A DNA stretch of 32,585 bases from Azospirillum endophyticum. Its GTDB lineage: Bacteria > Pseudomonadota > Alphaproteobacteria > Azospirillales > Azospirillaceae. The stretch lies in assembly GCF_016595245.1 (NCBI RefSeq), contig NZ_JAENHM010000019.1:281-32865 (forward strand), written 5' to 3'. Shown piece after piece: positions 1-8,517 of this stretch (position 1 is its first letter; each line of letters begins with the position of its first letter). The notes beneath the pieces are model-generated. The model was not told the origin of the DNA. It made no database searches and saw only the letters and a program-made list of their open reading frames with translations. The position numbers and the translations under genes were made by a program.

Positions 1-47
1 CGTCGCCTTCCGTATTTTTATGTTCGCTGAGCCGACTGATATTTTCG

Positions 48-476
48 TCAGAGCAGCCCGAGCGCCCGCAATTCCGCCGCCATCTCGGCCGGCAATTCAT
101 CCCCCGCCCCGCCGGCGGCGGAGAGATCCTGGGGAGCGGCCTCGGCGGCCAGATAGCGCCAACCCTGGAACGGACGGTGGGCGGTCGGCACCGTCTGCAC
201 CCGCTCGGCGGCGATCTGCAGGGTGCAGTAGCTCTCCCCTTCCTCGTCGGTATCGGTGTCGATGGCGAGGATGGGCTGGCGCACCAGGACGCTGCCCTTG
301 ATCACCCAATAGATCGAGCCCCCGGCCAGCAGTTCGTCGCCGCGCTTGGGAAGACGACGGGTATAGACGGGAATGCGGGTCCGGCCGCCGGCCGTCACGG
401 CGCGGCGGTCCTGAAGCTCCGCCAGATGGTCGAGGTCGCGGACGCCGACGGCGAGCTTGATGAGATGGAGAGGCAT
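48..476 (-). CDS. DUF1489 family protein
   Basis: The 142-residue product looks like the DUF1489 family, small cytoplasmic proteins common in Alphaproteobacteria with no established function. It opens with MPLHLIKLAVGV and has a mid-region RQPILAIDTDTDEEG and a C-terminal segment with PFQGWRYLAAEAAPQDL, which is why I assign the family. No signal peptide or membrane segment is visible. The ATG at 476 begins the conserved N-terminus, so I keep it. The gene follows the channel gene on the same strand after a 116-bp gap that holds an 8-bp inverted repeat, so it may have its own signal. The family call is from memory of its pattern; the function is unknown. Confidence 0.8.
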   Translation of the reverse strand: MPLHLIKLAVGVRDLDHLAELQDRRAVTAGGRTRIPVYTRRLPKRGDELLAGGSIYWVIKGSVLVRQPILAIDTDTDEEGESYCTLQIAAERVQTVPTAHRPFQGWRYLAAEAAPQDLSAAGGAGDELPAEMAAELRALGLL

Positions 477-520
477 GGGGACCGTGAAGTCTCTGACGTG
501 AAGGACGGAGTGGCGGCTAA

Positions 521-551
521 CATAGCGCGCCCCCTGACATAGTGCGCTATG
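521..551. repeat. 8-bp inverted repeat upstream of the DUF1489 gene
   Basis: CATAGCGC (521-528) is mirrored by GCGCTATG (544-551) with a 15-nt spacer. CATAGCGCGC is also repeated directly as CATAGTGCGC at 538-547. It lies between the channel gene and the DUF1489 gene, so it could be an operator for the latter or a weak terminator for the former. There is no T-run. Confidence 0.35.
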
Positions 552-592
552 CAGGATTGTCCCGTGGATGAGGCTGCGGAGCGGATGCGGCC

Positions 593-1618
593 TCAGAGCA
601 GATCGTTGCGGTCCGGCCGGCCCGCCGGCCGGGTATGGCCGATGATTGCGCTGAAGCCGAACAGCAGCAACAGCACGCCCATGACGATCTCAATGCCGCA
701 AACCAGCCGAACAGGTCCGGATACCGGGTGGATGTCGCCATAGCCGACGGTGGCGAAGGTCACGATCGAGAAATAGATGCCCTCGGCGAAGGTGATGTCG
801 CGCCGAACACCCTCGATCACGAAATTCGGCTCCGCCATGAAGCGATCCATGATGGTGTAGATGGCACCGAACAGGATGATGCAGAGCGAATAGAAGGTCA
901 GGAAGGCGAAGGCCGGCAGGACCAGACGTGCCGATTGCTGGAAGAAGCCTTCGAAGAGCAGGCCGGCATCGAGCAGGAAGATGGCGATGTCGCGCGACAC
1001 CAAGACCACGATGACGGCAATCGCCGACATCGCCAGCAGGAAGACGGCGCCAACCGTCTGCGTGTCCATGTCCTGTCCCGGCACCAGGAAGGTCAGGGCG
1101 CCGATGCCCCAGAGCGGCGCCATCCACAGGAAGATGCGGTCGAAATGGCCGCCTTCCCGCAGCCTGCGCGACATCACGATCCGTCGGATGTCGCCGGCCC
1201 GCCACCAGGCCCCGCCGAGAAAGCCGAGCAGCGGCATGGCGAAGGCGATGCTCTGCGTCAACGGGCTGATGTTTTGGAAATTGCTTTCGAGGAAGAACAC
1301 GAAGATGCAGGCGTAGACGCCGATGAAATTGGTCAGCGCCAAGGTGAAGAACTGGCTGCCGGGAAACAGGTAGTGGAAGGCGCCGACCACGAGGCCGACC
1401 GATCCCAGCAGAACGAAGGTCAGATTGCCCGACACCGACCGGATCGACAGCGCGATCAGGCCGAGCAGCAGTGCCGTCAGCAAGGCCCCGCCCAGCCAGG
1501 ACTTCGACGCCCCCTTGTTCCCGTGGGCTCCCCCATGGCCGGCATGTGGGCCGTTGGGAGGAACCGCCGGGGGCGGGCTGCTCGTCCGGGGACGGCGGTC
1601 GGGAACGATCTGATCCAT
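593..1618 (-). CDS. Potassium-channel-like membrane protein (Ion_trans_2 pore)
   Basis: The 341-residue polytopic membrane protein has a cytoplasmic N-terminus rich in Pro, Gly and His (residues 1-38), followed by about six to eight hydrophobic segments. Near the C-terminus, the two-helix pore module carries the K+ selectivity filter TVGYGD between a pore helix (YFSIVTFA) and the last membrane helix (IVMGVLLLLFGFSAIIG). The filter is intact, so selective K+ passage is a fair inference. No RCK/TrkA-N or cyclic-nucleotide domain follows, and the protein ends soon after the last helix. The ATG at 1618 has no good ribosome-binding site. A 9-bp inverted repeat ends five bases before it. Only the pore is recognisable; the N-terminal membrane part is family-unspecific. 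Confidence 0.85.
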   Translation of the reverse strand: MDQIVPDRRPRTSSPPPAVPPNGPHAGHGGAHGNKGASKSWLGGALLTALLLGLIALSIRSVSGNLTFVLLGSVGLVVGAFHYLFPGSQFFTLALTNFIGVYACIFVFFLESNFQNISPLTQSIAFAMPLLGFLGGAWWRAGDIRRIVMSRRLREGGHFDRIFLWMAPLWGIGALTFLVPGQDMDTQTVGAVFLLAMSAIAVIVVLVSRDIAIFLLDAGLLFEGFFQQSARLVLPAFAFLTFYSLCIILFGAIYTIMDRFMAEPNFVIEGVRRDITFAEGIYFSIVTFATVGYGDIHPVSGPVRLVCGIEIVMGVLLLLFGFSAIIGHTRPAGRPDRNDLL

Positions 1619-1623
1619 GGGGC

Positions 1624-1664
1624 GGCAAACCGGTAGTCTTATCTCCTGCTTATAGCGGTTTGCC
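1624..1664. repeat. 9-bp inverted repeat at the channel gene start
   Basis: GGCAAACCG (1624-1632) and CGGTTTGCC (1656-1664) are perfect complements separated by 23 nt. In the minus-strand transcript the hairpin would end 5 nt before the ATG of the channel gene, where a Shine-Dalgarno sequence would normally lie. It may be a translation-control hairpin or an operator. Confidence 0.4.
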
Positions 1665-1718
1665 CGGCCCGACCGTCAGCACTTTCCACCCCCACGGCGA
1701 CGCTCCGGAGGCTCCGCC

Positions 1719-2333
1719 TCACCAGCCGCCGGTGGCGAGCCAGCGATCGACCATGTCGAGCCGGTCCCACCCCCAGAAGGGCTCCCCATCGACAATGACG
1801 AAGGGCGATCCGAAGACGCCGCGGTCCACCGCATCGTCGACCTCGGTCCGCAGCCGGTCCTTGACCACCGGATCCTGAAGCGCGGTGGTCACTGCGGCGC
1901 GGTCGATGCCGAGGCTGCCCAGCGTCTTCGCCGCGATCTCCGCCACCGCGCCGGCCGGGCCGATGTCCTGTCCCTCGCCGAAATGGGCATGGAAGAGCGC
2001 CCGCGCCAGGAGCTTCGCCTGCTCCGGATGGTCGTCGCTCAGCCAATAGAAAGCGCGCGAGGCGGCGACGCCATTGACCGGAGCGGAATCGGGAAAGGTG
2101 AAGGGTGCGCCGGTCAGCCGGGCGATACGCCCGACGTCATGGGTCAGATACTCGCCGCGCAGGGGCTGCTCCAGGTTCGGCTTCATGCCCGTCACCTTGA
2201 AGACGGCGCCGAGCAGGATCGGACGCCAGGTGACGGTGCGGCCGTGATTCGCCGCCAACTCGTCGATGCGCAGACTGGCGAAATAGCCGTAGGGCGAGGC
2301 GAAGTCGAAATAGAAATCGATGGGATCCGGCAC
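1719..2333 (-). CDS. 2-hydroxychromene-2-carboxylate isomerase family protein (DsbA-like fold)
   Basis: The 204-residue product belongs to the HCCA isomerase / kappa-class glutathione transferase family. Known members isomerise 2-hydroxychromene-2-carboxylate in naphthalene breakdown using glutathione; many homologues have other or unknown substrates. The start DPIDFYFDFASPYGYFAS carries the conserved SPYGY motif with the presumed catalytic Ser13. The C-terminal part has the family's GVFGSPFVIVDGEPFWGWDRL, including the cis-Pro loop. I choose the GTG at 2333 because GGGGAGGA lies 8 nt upstream and the family's conserved N-terminus starts there; a longer frame has no support. No aromatic-degradation genes are nearby, so the true substrate is open. 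Confidence 0.88.
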   Translation of the reverse strand: MPDPIDFYFDFASPYGYFASLRIDELAANHGRTVTWRPILLGAVFKVTGMKPNLEQPLRGEYLTHDVGRIARLTGAPFTFPDSAPVNGVAASRAFYWLSDDHPEQAKLLARALFHAHFGEGQDIGPAGAVAEIAAKTLGSLGIDRAAVTTALQDPVVKDRLRTEVDDAVDRGVFGSPFVIVDGEPFWGWDRLDMVDRWLATGGW

Positions 2334-2436
2334 GCGCGTTTCCTCCCCGTTCGGTTTTCCGGAAAGGCTAACGCGGGCGCGCGGCAGCGTCCAGCGGGGC
2401 GTCCGGGGGAAGGCTTGCCTCCCGGACGCTACCCCA

Positions 2437-3150
2437 TCAGACGGTCCGCACCTTGGTATCAAAGACGTAGCCGGCGCCGCGTTCGGTCTTGATGATACGG
2501 GGCTCCTTCGGGTTCGCCTCGATCTTGCGACGCAGACGCAGGATCAGCACGTCGATGGAGCGGTCGAACACCTCGGCGCCGTCGACGCGGGTGAGGTCGA
2601 GCAGCTGGTCGCGGGTCAGCACCCGCTGCGGCCGCTTGACGAAGGCGGCGAGCAGGCCGAACTCCGCCTTGGTCAGTTCCACCTCGCGCCCCTCCTGCCC
2701 GCGCAGGCGCTGGGCGGTGAGGTCGAGTTCCCAGTTGGCGAACTGGACGACGGCACGCAGTTCGTCCGGATTGCGGGGCGGGCGGGCGTCGTTGGAGACG
2801 CGGCGCAGGACCGCCTTGATGCGGGCCAGCAGTTCGCGCGGGTTGAAAGGCTTGGTCAGATAATCGTCGGCACCCAGCTCCAGCCCGACGATGCGGTCGA
2901 CGTCCTGATCCTTGGAGGAGAGGATGATGACGGGAATCTGCGATTCGGTGCGGATCTGACGGACCAGTCCCAGCCCATCGCCGTCGGGCAGCCGCAGGTC
3001 GCAGACCACGAGGTCCACGGGATCGCCATCCAGGGCCTGGCGGGCCGATGCGGTATCCTGCGCCGTCGTGACCCGGTAGCCCTCTCCCGCCAGATAGGAG
3101 GCCAAAAGCTCCCGAATCGGCTCGTCGTCATCGACCGCGAGAATGTGCAT
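2437..3150 (-). CDS. OmpR/PhoB-family response regulator
   Basis: This 237-residue DNA-binding response regulator has a receiver domain (about residues 1-120) with the acidic pocket D7-D9, phospho-acceptor D51 (VVCDLRLPDGDG), the switch Ser in IILSSK and the Lys in YLTKPFNP. A winged-helix output domain follows (about 140-237) with LTKAEFGLLAAFVKRP and IDVLILRLRRKIE, ending in RGAGYVF as in OmpR/TorR-like regulators. The ATG at 3150 is preceded by GGGGAGGT at good spacing. No histidine kinase gene is adjacent, so it is an orphan here. A short inverted repeat about 50-70 bp upstream could be an autoregulatory site. Its partner and target genes cannot be read from the sequence. Confidence 0.93.
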   Translation of the reverse strand: MHILAVDDDEPIRELLASYLAGEGYRVTTAQDTASARQALDGDPVDLVVCDLRLPDGDGLGLVRQIRTESQIPVIILSSKDQDVDRIVGLELGADDYLTKPFNPRELLARIKAVLRRVSNDARPPRNPDELRAVVQFANWELDLTAQRLRGQEGREVELTKAEFGLLAAFVKRPQRVLTRDQLLDLTRVDGAEVFDRSIDVLILRLRRKIEANPKEPRIIKTERGAGYVFDTKVRTV

Positions 3151-3202
3151 GCCTGTTACCTCCCCAGCCCTTCTTATCTCACGCGCGAGCGGCACGCAAT
3201 GC

Positions 3203-3218
3203 GTTACAACCCCGTAAC
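3203..3218. promoter_or_regulatory. GTTAC/GTAAC inverted repeat upstream of the response regulator
   Basis: GTTAC (3203-3207) and GTAAC (3214-3218) form an inverted repeat with a 6-nt spacer, 53 bp upstream of the response-regulator start. Size and position would suit a transcription-factor site, possibly autoregulation. This is inference only. Confidence 0.3.
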
Positions 3219-3398
3219 AGCCGCGGCCAATTCGCCGACCGCATGAGTTGGCTGAAACCACCGGCCACACCGGCGACACAAAAATACCTTTCCGCAGACA
3301 TTAACCAGAAACGGGTTGCGGTTTAAATCCAGACCATCGAACAGGGGACGCCCGCCACAGGAGGGTCGGACCAATCCGTGATGGGAGAGTTCACCGCC

Positions 3399-3584
3399 AT
3401 GCCGAACATCGATCATTGCCTTGAACGCCTGGCCTTGCTCGACCGCGCCGACCGCCTGCTGAACGAGGTGCGGGTCTATGGGCAGCATGGCTCGATCCGC
3501 GAAACGCTGGCGCAGCACCGGCTGCTCCTGGGCGAGGCGAGGCGTCACCTCGATTCGGCGCGTTCCGTCGGACGGCTGGGCTGA
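3399..3584 (+). CDS. Small hypothetical protein (61 aa)
   Basis: This is a short reading frame, MPNIDHCLERLALLDRADRL and onward, predicted to be helical and charged with no membrane segment. I prefer the ATG at 3399 because GGGAGAG lies 9 nt upstream; an in-frame ATG at 3381 and GTG at 3378 are possible but overlap that site. It is divergent from the response regulator. The helical pattern LDRADRLLNEVRVYGQHGSI with hydrophobic heptad-like spacing looks like real protein rather than chance. I do not recognise a family, and conservation in relatives would decide whether it is real. Confidence 0.5.
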   Translation: MPNIDHCLERLALLDRADRLLNEVRVYGQHGSIRETLAQHRLLLGEARRHLDSARSVGRLG

Positions 3585-3936
3585 GGCCTCCGATCAAGAC
3601 CGCCATCATGCCCGTCTGCAACGCCCCGGCGGCGATGCCTCCCCACCGCGTCACGTCCCAGGCCCAAATTCAGGCGAGAACCGCGAAGCGCCTGCCTGCC
3701 GATGGCAACCGCCGTCCGGCGACGGAGCGTTGCGCCCACCATTCGGGCTGCATGCCGGGCGCCAAAGGCCACGGCCCATGCTGGCGCGTCGCTGTGGCGC
3801 GCGATGATGGATCGCTGGCTGGCGGCAGCACCCTGACCGGCCGGGATTGGCCCCCTCCCCCCAACGCTCTCCCTATTCCCGCCCGATTTCGTGCCTATTG
3901 CGAGGATCGGGAGTCACAGAAACGGAGAGACCCACC
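3585..3936. other. Gap without a recognised gene
   Basis: These 352 bp lie between the small ORF and the DUF4139 gene. Several open frames cross it but none has a convincing ribosome-binding site or family pattern. The final bases, GGAGAGacccacc, serve as ribosome-binding site for the DUF4139 gene. I see no strong terminator or repeat here. Confidence 0.5.
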
Positions 3937-6141
3937 ATGACCCGCGCCATCCTTCTCGCCTCCACCGCCCTGCTGATGGCGGCACCGGCGGCCCTGGCGG
4001 CGACATCGGGGACGGCATCCGGGCCAGCATCCGGAACGACGGGCGGACAGCTGGCGTTGACCCGGGTCCTGCTGTCCACCGGCGGCGTCGGCTATTTCGA
4101 ATATGAGGCGACGGTGAGCGGCGATGCCGACCTGTCGCTGGAAGTGCGGCGCGACCAGGTCGACGACGTGCTGAAGAGCATCGTCGTCTATGACGACAAG
4201 GGCGGCGTCGGCACCATCGGGCTGCCGGGGGCGGAGCCGCTGGACACCGCCTTCCGCGAACTGCCCTTCTCGGCCGACGACCTGACCTCCCCCGCCGCCC
4301 TGCTGAACGCGATGCGGGGAGCGGAGGTGACGTCCGGCGGCTCCCGCCAGTTGACCGGGCGGCTGATGTCGGTGACGGAGGAGACGGTGCGACTGCCGGG
4401 GAACGACGCCACCACCACGCGCCACCGGGTGACGCTGATGACGGCCGACGGCCTGCGCCAGCTGGTGCTGGAGGAGGCCGACGCGTTGCGCTTCACCGAT
4501 CCGGCGGTGCAGGCCCAGATCGACCGGGCGCTGTCGGCGGTGGCCGAGAATGCCCGGCGGGAGCGGCGGCGGCTGACCGTGCACAGCCACGCGCCGCAGG
4601 ACGGCCAGGCGACCGGCGAGCGGCGGGTCCGGGTCGGCTATGTCGCGGAGATGCCGCTGTGGAAGGCGACCTACCGGCTCAGCCTGGAGGCCGGGTCCGC
4701 ACAGACCGGACAGGCGCAGGCAAAGGACGGCAAGGGGGCCCTGCAGGGCTGGGCGGTGCTGGAGAATCTCAGCGGCGAGGACTGGCGCGACGTCGATCTG
4801 ACCGTTGTCTCGGGCAACCCGGTCACCCTGCGGCAAGCGCTCTACACACCCTATTTCGTCGAGCGCCCTGAAGTGCCGGTGGAGGTGCTCGGCCGGGTCC
4901 TGCCCAGCGCCGACGAAGGCACGGTGACGTTGAACGATGCCCGCCCGGCGATGCGACCGCGGTCCGAGTTGTCGCGCACCGTGGCGCCGCCCGCGGCGGC
5001 GATGGCCGCCCCCCCGCCGATGGAGGCCCCGCCGGCCCCGGCACCGATGGGTGAACCCCTGGCGAAGGCCGCGCCTTACGGCGCCGCTGCTGGCACGCCT
5101 GCAACCGGGGGGGCGATGGCCGCGGTGCGCGGCGCCGAAGCCGGTGCGGCGGAGGGCGCGCAGGTTCTGTTCCACTACCCGCAGCCGGTCAGCGTGCCGA
5201 ACGGCGGAACGCTGATGATGCCGATCGCCGCTCGCGCCCTGCCGGTGGAACGGGTGGCGCTCTATCAGCCCGCCACCGACCCCCGCCATCCGCTGGCATC
5301 CCTGCGGCTGCGCAACGACGGCGACACCGCCCTGCCTCCGGGGTTGCTGACCTTCTACGACCGCAATTCGGGCGATGGCGCTACCGGCTCCGGAGCCGGC
5401 GCCGCCTATGTCGGCGACGCGCGCATGGCGACCCTGCCGGCGGGCGACAGCCGGCTGCTGTCCTTCGCCGTCGATCAGGCGGTCACTGTCGACCGGGAGG
5501 AGAAGCCGAGCCGCCGCCTGTCCCGCGCCACCCTCGCCGACGGCGTGCTGACCCTGTCGGTCACCGACCGGCAGAGCACCACCTACACGGTGGCCGGCGC
5601 CCCGGACACCGATCGCACCGTGGTGATCGAGCATCCGCGCCGCTCCGGCTGGGAGCTGGCCGAACCGGCCGACACCAAGCCCGACACGACCGCCGCCGCC
5701 TACCGCCTGCCGCTGGCGGTGCCGGCCGGCAAGACGGTGACGCTGACCGCCACGCTGGAACGGCCGCGGCAGGAGCGCATCGTCCTGATCGACCTGAGCG
5801 CCGACCAGATCGCCGCCCGCGCTTCCGCCCCGGAACTGCCGGCGGAGGTGCGACAGGCGCTGACCACGCTGGCCGGCCTGCGTGCCGCCGTCGCCGAGAA
5901 GGAACGGCGCATCGCCGAACTGGAGGACGAGCGGACCGAGCGCATCGCCGACCAGGACCGCCTGCGTGAGAACCTGAAGGCGCTGCCGGCGGGCAGCGAC
6001 CTGCACAAGCGCACGCTGGCCAAGATGGGAGAGGCGGAGAACCGCCTGGACGGCCTGGCTCGCGACCTGACCACCGCCCGCGCGGAGGCGGAGAAGGCAC
6101 GGCAGACGCTGCGCGAGCGGGTGAAGGCTTTGGCGATCTGA
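3937..6141 (+). CDS. Secreted DUF4139 domain-containing protein
   Basis: The 734-residue product begins with a clear signal peptide (MTRAILLASTALLMAAPAAL, cleavage after ALA), so it is exported. The body resembles DUF4139 proteins (related to the mucoidy-inhibitor MuiA group): an N-terminal beta-rich part with DQVDDVLKSIVVYD, then the segment around VRVGYVAEMPLWKATYRL and WAVLENLSGEDWRDVDLTVV that is characteristic of the domain. A Pro/Ala-rich linker (about residues 345-410) precedes more beta structure, and the C-terminus is a charged coiled coil (about 640-734, EKERRIAELEDERTERIADQ). Start at 3937 fits the signal peptide and the GGAGAG site. Function in the family is poorly known. It stands alone and converges on the next gene across a strong hairpin. 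Confidence 0.85.
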   Translation: MTRAILLASTALLMAAPAALAATSGTASGPASGTTGGQLALTRVLLSTGGVGYFEYEATVSGDADLSLEVRRDQVDDVLKSIVVYDDKGGVGTIGLPGAEPLDTAFRELPFSADDLTSPAALLNAMRGAEVTSGGSRQLTGRLMSVTEETVRLPGNDATTTRHRVTLMTADGLRQLVLEEADALRFTDPAVQAQIDRALSAVAENARRERRRLTVHSHAPQDGQATGERRVRVGYVAEMPLWKATYRLSLEAGSAQTGQAQAKDGKGALQGWAVLENLSGEDWRDVDLTVVSGNPVTLRQALYTPYFVERPEVPVEVLGRVLPSADEGTVTLNDARPAMRPRSELSRTVAPPAAAMAAPPPMEAPPAPAPMGEPLAKAAPYGAAAGTPATGGAMAAVRGAEAGAAEGAQVLFHYPQPVSVPNGGTLMMPIAARALPVERVALYQPATDPRHPLASLRLRNDGDTALPPGLLTFYDRNSGDGATGSGAGAAYVGDARMATLPAGDSRLLSFAVDQAVTVDREEKPSRRLSRATLADGVLTLSVTDRQSTTYTVAGAPDTDRTVVIEHPRRSGWELAEPADTKPDTTAAAYRLPLAVPAGKTVTLTATLERPRQERIVLIDLSADQIAARASAPELPAEVRQALTTLAGLRAAVAEKERRIAELEDERTERIADQDRLRENLKALPAGSDLHKRTLAKMGEAENRLDGLARDLTTARAEAEKARQTLRERVKALAI

Positions 6142-6159
6142 AGACTTTTGAAGACTTCG

Positions 6160-6184
6160 GGGGGGCGGCGGGGTTCCGCCCCCC
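6160..6184. terminator. Bidirectional terminator between convergent genes
   Basis: GGGGGGCGG (6160-6168) pairs with CCGCCCCCC (6176-6184) around a 7-nt loop and is followed by TTT on the plus strand. It lies between the convergent DUF4139 gene and the secreted hypothetical gene. The U-tract is short, so termination strength is inferred. Confidence 0.65.
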
Positions 6185-6201
6185 TTTCGGGTCCCGTCCT
6201 T

Positions 6202-6681
6202 TTACAGCGTCGTCGCGCTGCAATAGGCCCAATCCTCGCCCTGCAGGCCGAAGAAGGCGGCGACCGGCTTGCCGCTGGAGCGGTCGACGACGACGCGGAA
6301 GCGGCTGCCGGTGCAGGTGCCCTGGGTCTGCTTGGCGAGCGGCAGCTTGACGTGCTTGGACTTCAGGCAGGAGTCCGACATCTTCGGCGGGTTGGCCGGG
6401 CCGTCCACCTTCTTGCCGTTCAGCACCATGTAGTAGTTGGTGGCCTGCCCGCCCTTGACGTCGGCCTTCACCTCGATCTTGCCGAAGCGCGACTTGTAGA
6501 GGCCGGCATCCTGTTCGCCGTCCGGGGCGCCGCCCGGCAGCGAGCGGAAGGAGATGGCGGCACAGGACGGCGGGTCCTTGGCCTCCGCCGGAGAGGCGGC
6601 CAGTGCGGCGAATCCGCCGGCCAGCAGAAGGGCGGCGGCCAGGGACGGCAGACTTACGGACAGCGGGCGTGCAGACAGCAT
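6202..6681 (-). CDS. Secreted hypothetical protein (159 aa)
   Basis: A signal peptide covers roughly residues 1-33 (hydrophobic core LAAALLLAGGFAALAASPAEA). The mature part is about 125 residues with four cysteines (SCAAI, DSCLK, GTCTG, AYCSA), likely forming two disulfides in the periplasm, and a beta-rich pattern (RFGKIEVKADVKGG, NYYMVLNGKKVDG). I do not recognise a named family. The ATG at 6681 has GAGG about 8 nt upstream and starts the signal peptide. It lies 29 bp after the thioesterase gene on the same strand, so the two are probably co-transcribed, but they share no evident function. Confidence 0.75.
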   Translation of the reverse strand: MLSARPLSVSLPSLAAALLLAGGFAALAASPAEAKDPPSCAAISFRSLPGGAPDGEQDAGLYKSRFGKIEVKADVKGGQATNYYMVLNGKKVDGPANPPKMSDSCLKSKHVKLPLAKQTQGTCTGSRFRVVVDRSSGKPVAAFFGLQGEDWAYCSATTL

Positions 6682-6710
6682 GAAAGACCTCTTTCGAACC
6701 GGTTGAACCA

Positions 6711-7154
6711 TCATTTCGGCATCACGCAGAAGGCGGTCTGCTGCATCAGGGCGCAGTCCTTCTCCACGCCGCCATCCAGCATCGACACCTCGACCTGGGT
6801 GATCACCAGGGTGCGGCCCGGCTTCACCACGCGGGCGCGGGCGATCATCAGCTCGCCCTTGGCCGGCGACATCAGGTTGATCTTGAACTCCACCGCCAGC
6901 ACCTCCGCCCCGGCGGGCATCAGGCTCAGCGCGGCATAGCCGCCGGCATTGTCGGCCAGCGTGCTGACCATGCCGGCATGGAAGAAGCCATGCTGCTGGG
7001 TCAGGTCGGCGCGGAACGGCAAGCGCATCTCGCAGAAGCCCGGCTCCATCGCCGCCATCTCGATGCCGAGCGTCCTGCAGATCGGCTGCTGTTCGAAGGA
7101 CGCGAAGCAGCGCGCCTTCCAATCGGGGGTGCGGGGTTCGAAGGTGGCGGGCAC
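6711..7154 (-). CDS. PaaI-family hotdog-fold thioesterase
   Basis: The 147-residue product has the hotdog thioesterase pattern: a first strand LGIEMAAMEPGFCEMRLPFR, the helix region QQHGFFHAGMVSTLADNAGG, which matches the HGG-type active-site helix of the PaaI/YigI group (His-Gly...Asp-Asn acid), then strands VLAVEFKINLMSPAKGELM and VITQVEVSMLDGG. Such enzymes hydrolyse acyl-CoA thioesters in the cytoplasm, often as housekeeping. The substrate cannot be told. It lies 135 bp downstream of thiG on the same strand and could be read through from the thi operon, though no thiamine role is known. Confidence 0.87.
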   Translation of the reverse strand: MPATFEPRTPDWKARCFASFEQQPICRTLGIEMAAMEPGFCEMRLPFRADLTQQHGFFHAGMVSTLADNAGGYAALSLMPAGAEVLAVEFKINLMSPAKGELMIARARVVKPGRTLVITQVEVSMLDGGVEKDCALMQQTAFCVMPK

Positions 7155-7289
7155 GGGTGCGGGTCTCCGGGAAAAGAGCGGTGCGCGACAGCCTGCGTCA
7201 GCCGCCCCGCCGGATCAAGCGGCCGAACGGAGTGCGCGTCACCTTGTCCGCCCCCTTGCCCGTCAGCCCCCCGATGTCGGCTGCCGCAA

Positions 7290-8282
<993 letters not shown>

Positions 8283-8295
8283 AAATATGACAGGG

Positions 8296-8517
8296 TCAGC
8301 CGCCCTGGAGAGGGCGGACGATTTCCAGGCTGTCGCCGGGCCGGAGCGGGGTTTCGGACCAGCGGCGGCGGGGGACGACGGCGCCGTTCAGCGCGACGGC
8401 AATGCCGAACGTCCCGGCGGCGATGCCGCGGCCGGCCAGAAGCTCGGCGACGGACGCGGCGGCCAGCGGTTCCTCGCGGCCGTTGACCCGGATGGCATCG
8501 CGGAGGACGGCGCTCAT
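8296..8517 (-). CDS. thiS: Sulfur carrier protein ThiS
   Basis: ThiS is a 73-residue ubiquitin-fold protein that carries sulfur as a C-terminal thiocarboxylate for thiazole formation. The sequence has VNGREEPLAAASVAELLAG, IAVALNGAVVPR and the ending RPGDSLEIVRPLQGG with the required terminal Gly-Gly. Its start overlaps the thiO stop by 4 nt (ATGA), so the two are translationally coupled. No thiF is present in the window; the adenylating enzyme must be encoded elsewhere. Confidence 0.95.
   Translation of the reverse strand: MSAVLRDAIRVNGREEPLAAASVAELLAGRGIAAGTFGIAVALNGAVVPRRRWSETPLRPGDSLEIVRPLQGG

Noticed and set aside
3895..6006. A 703-codon minus-strand open frame opposite the DUF4139 gene
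   Set aside because: It is a GC-rich shadow of the real gene: composition is Arg/Gly/His-heavy with no domain pattern, while the plus strand has a signal peptide and family motifs.
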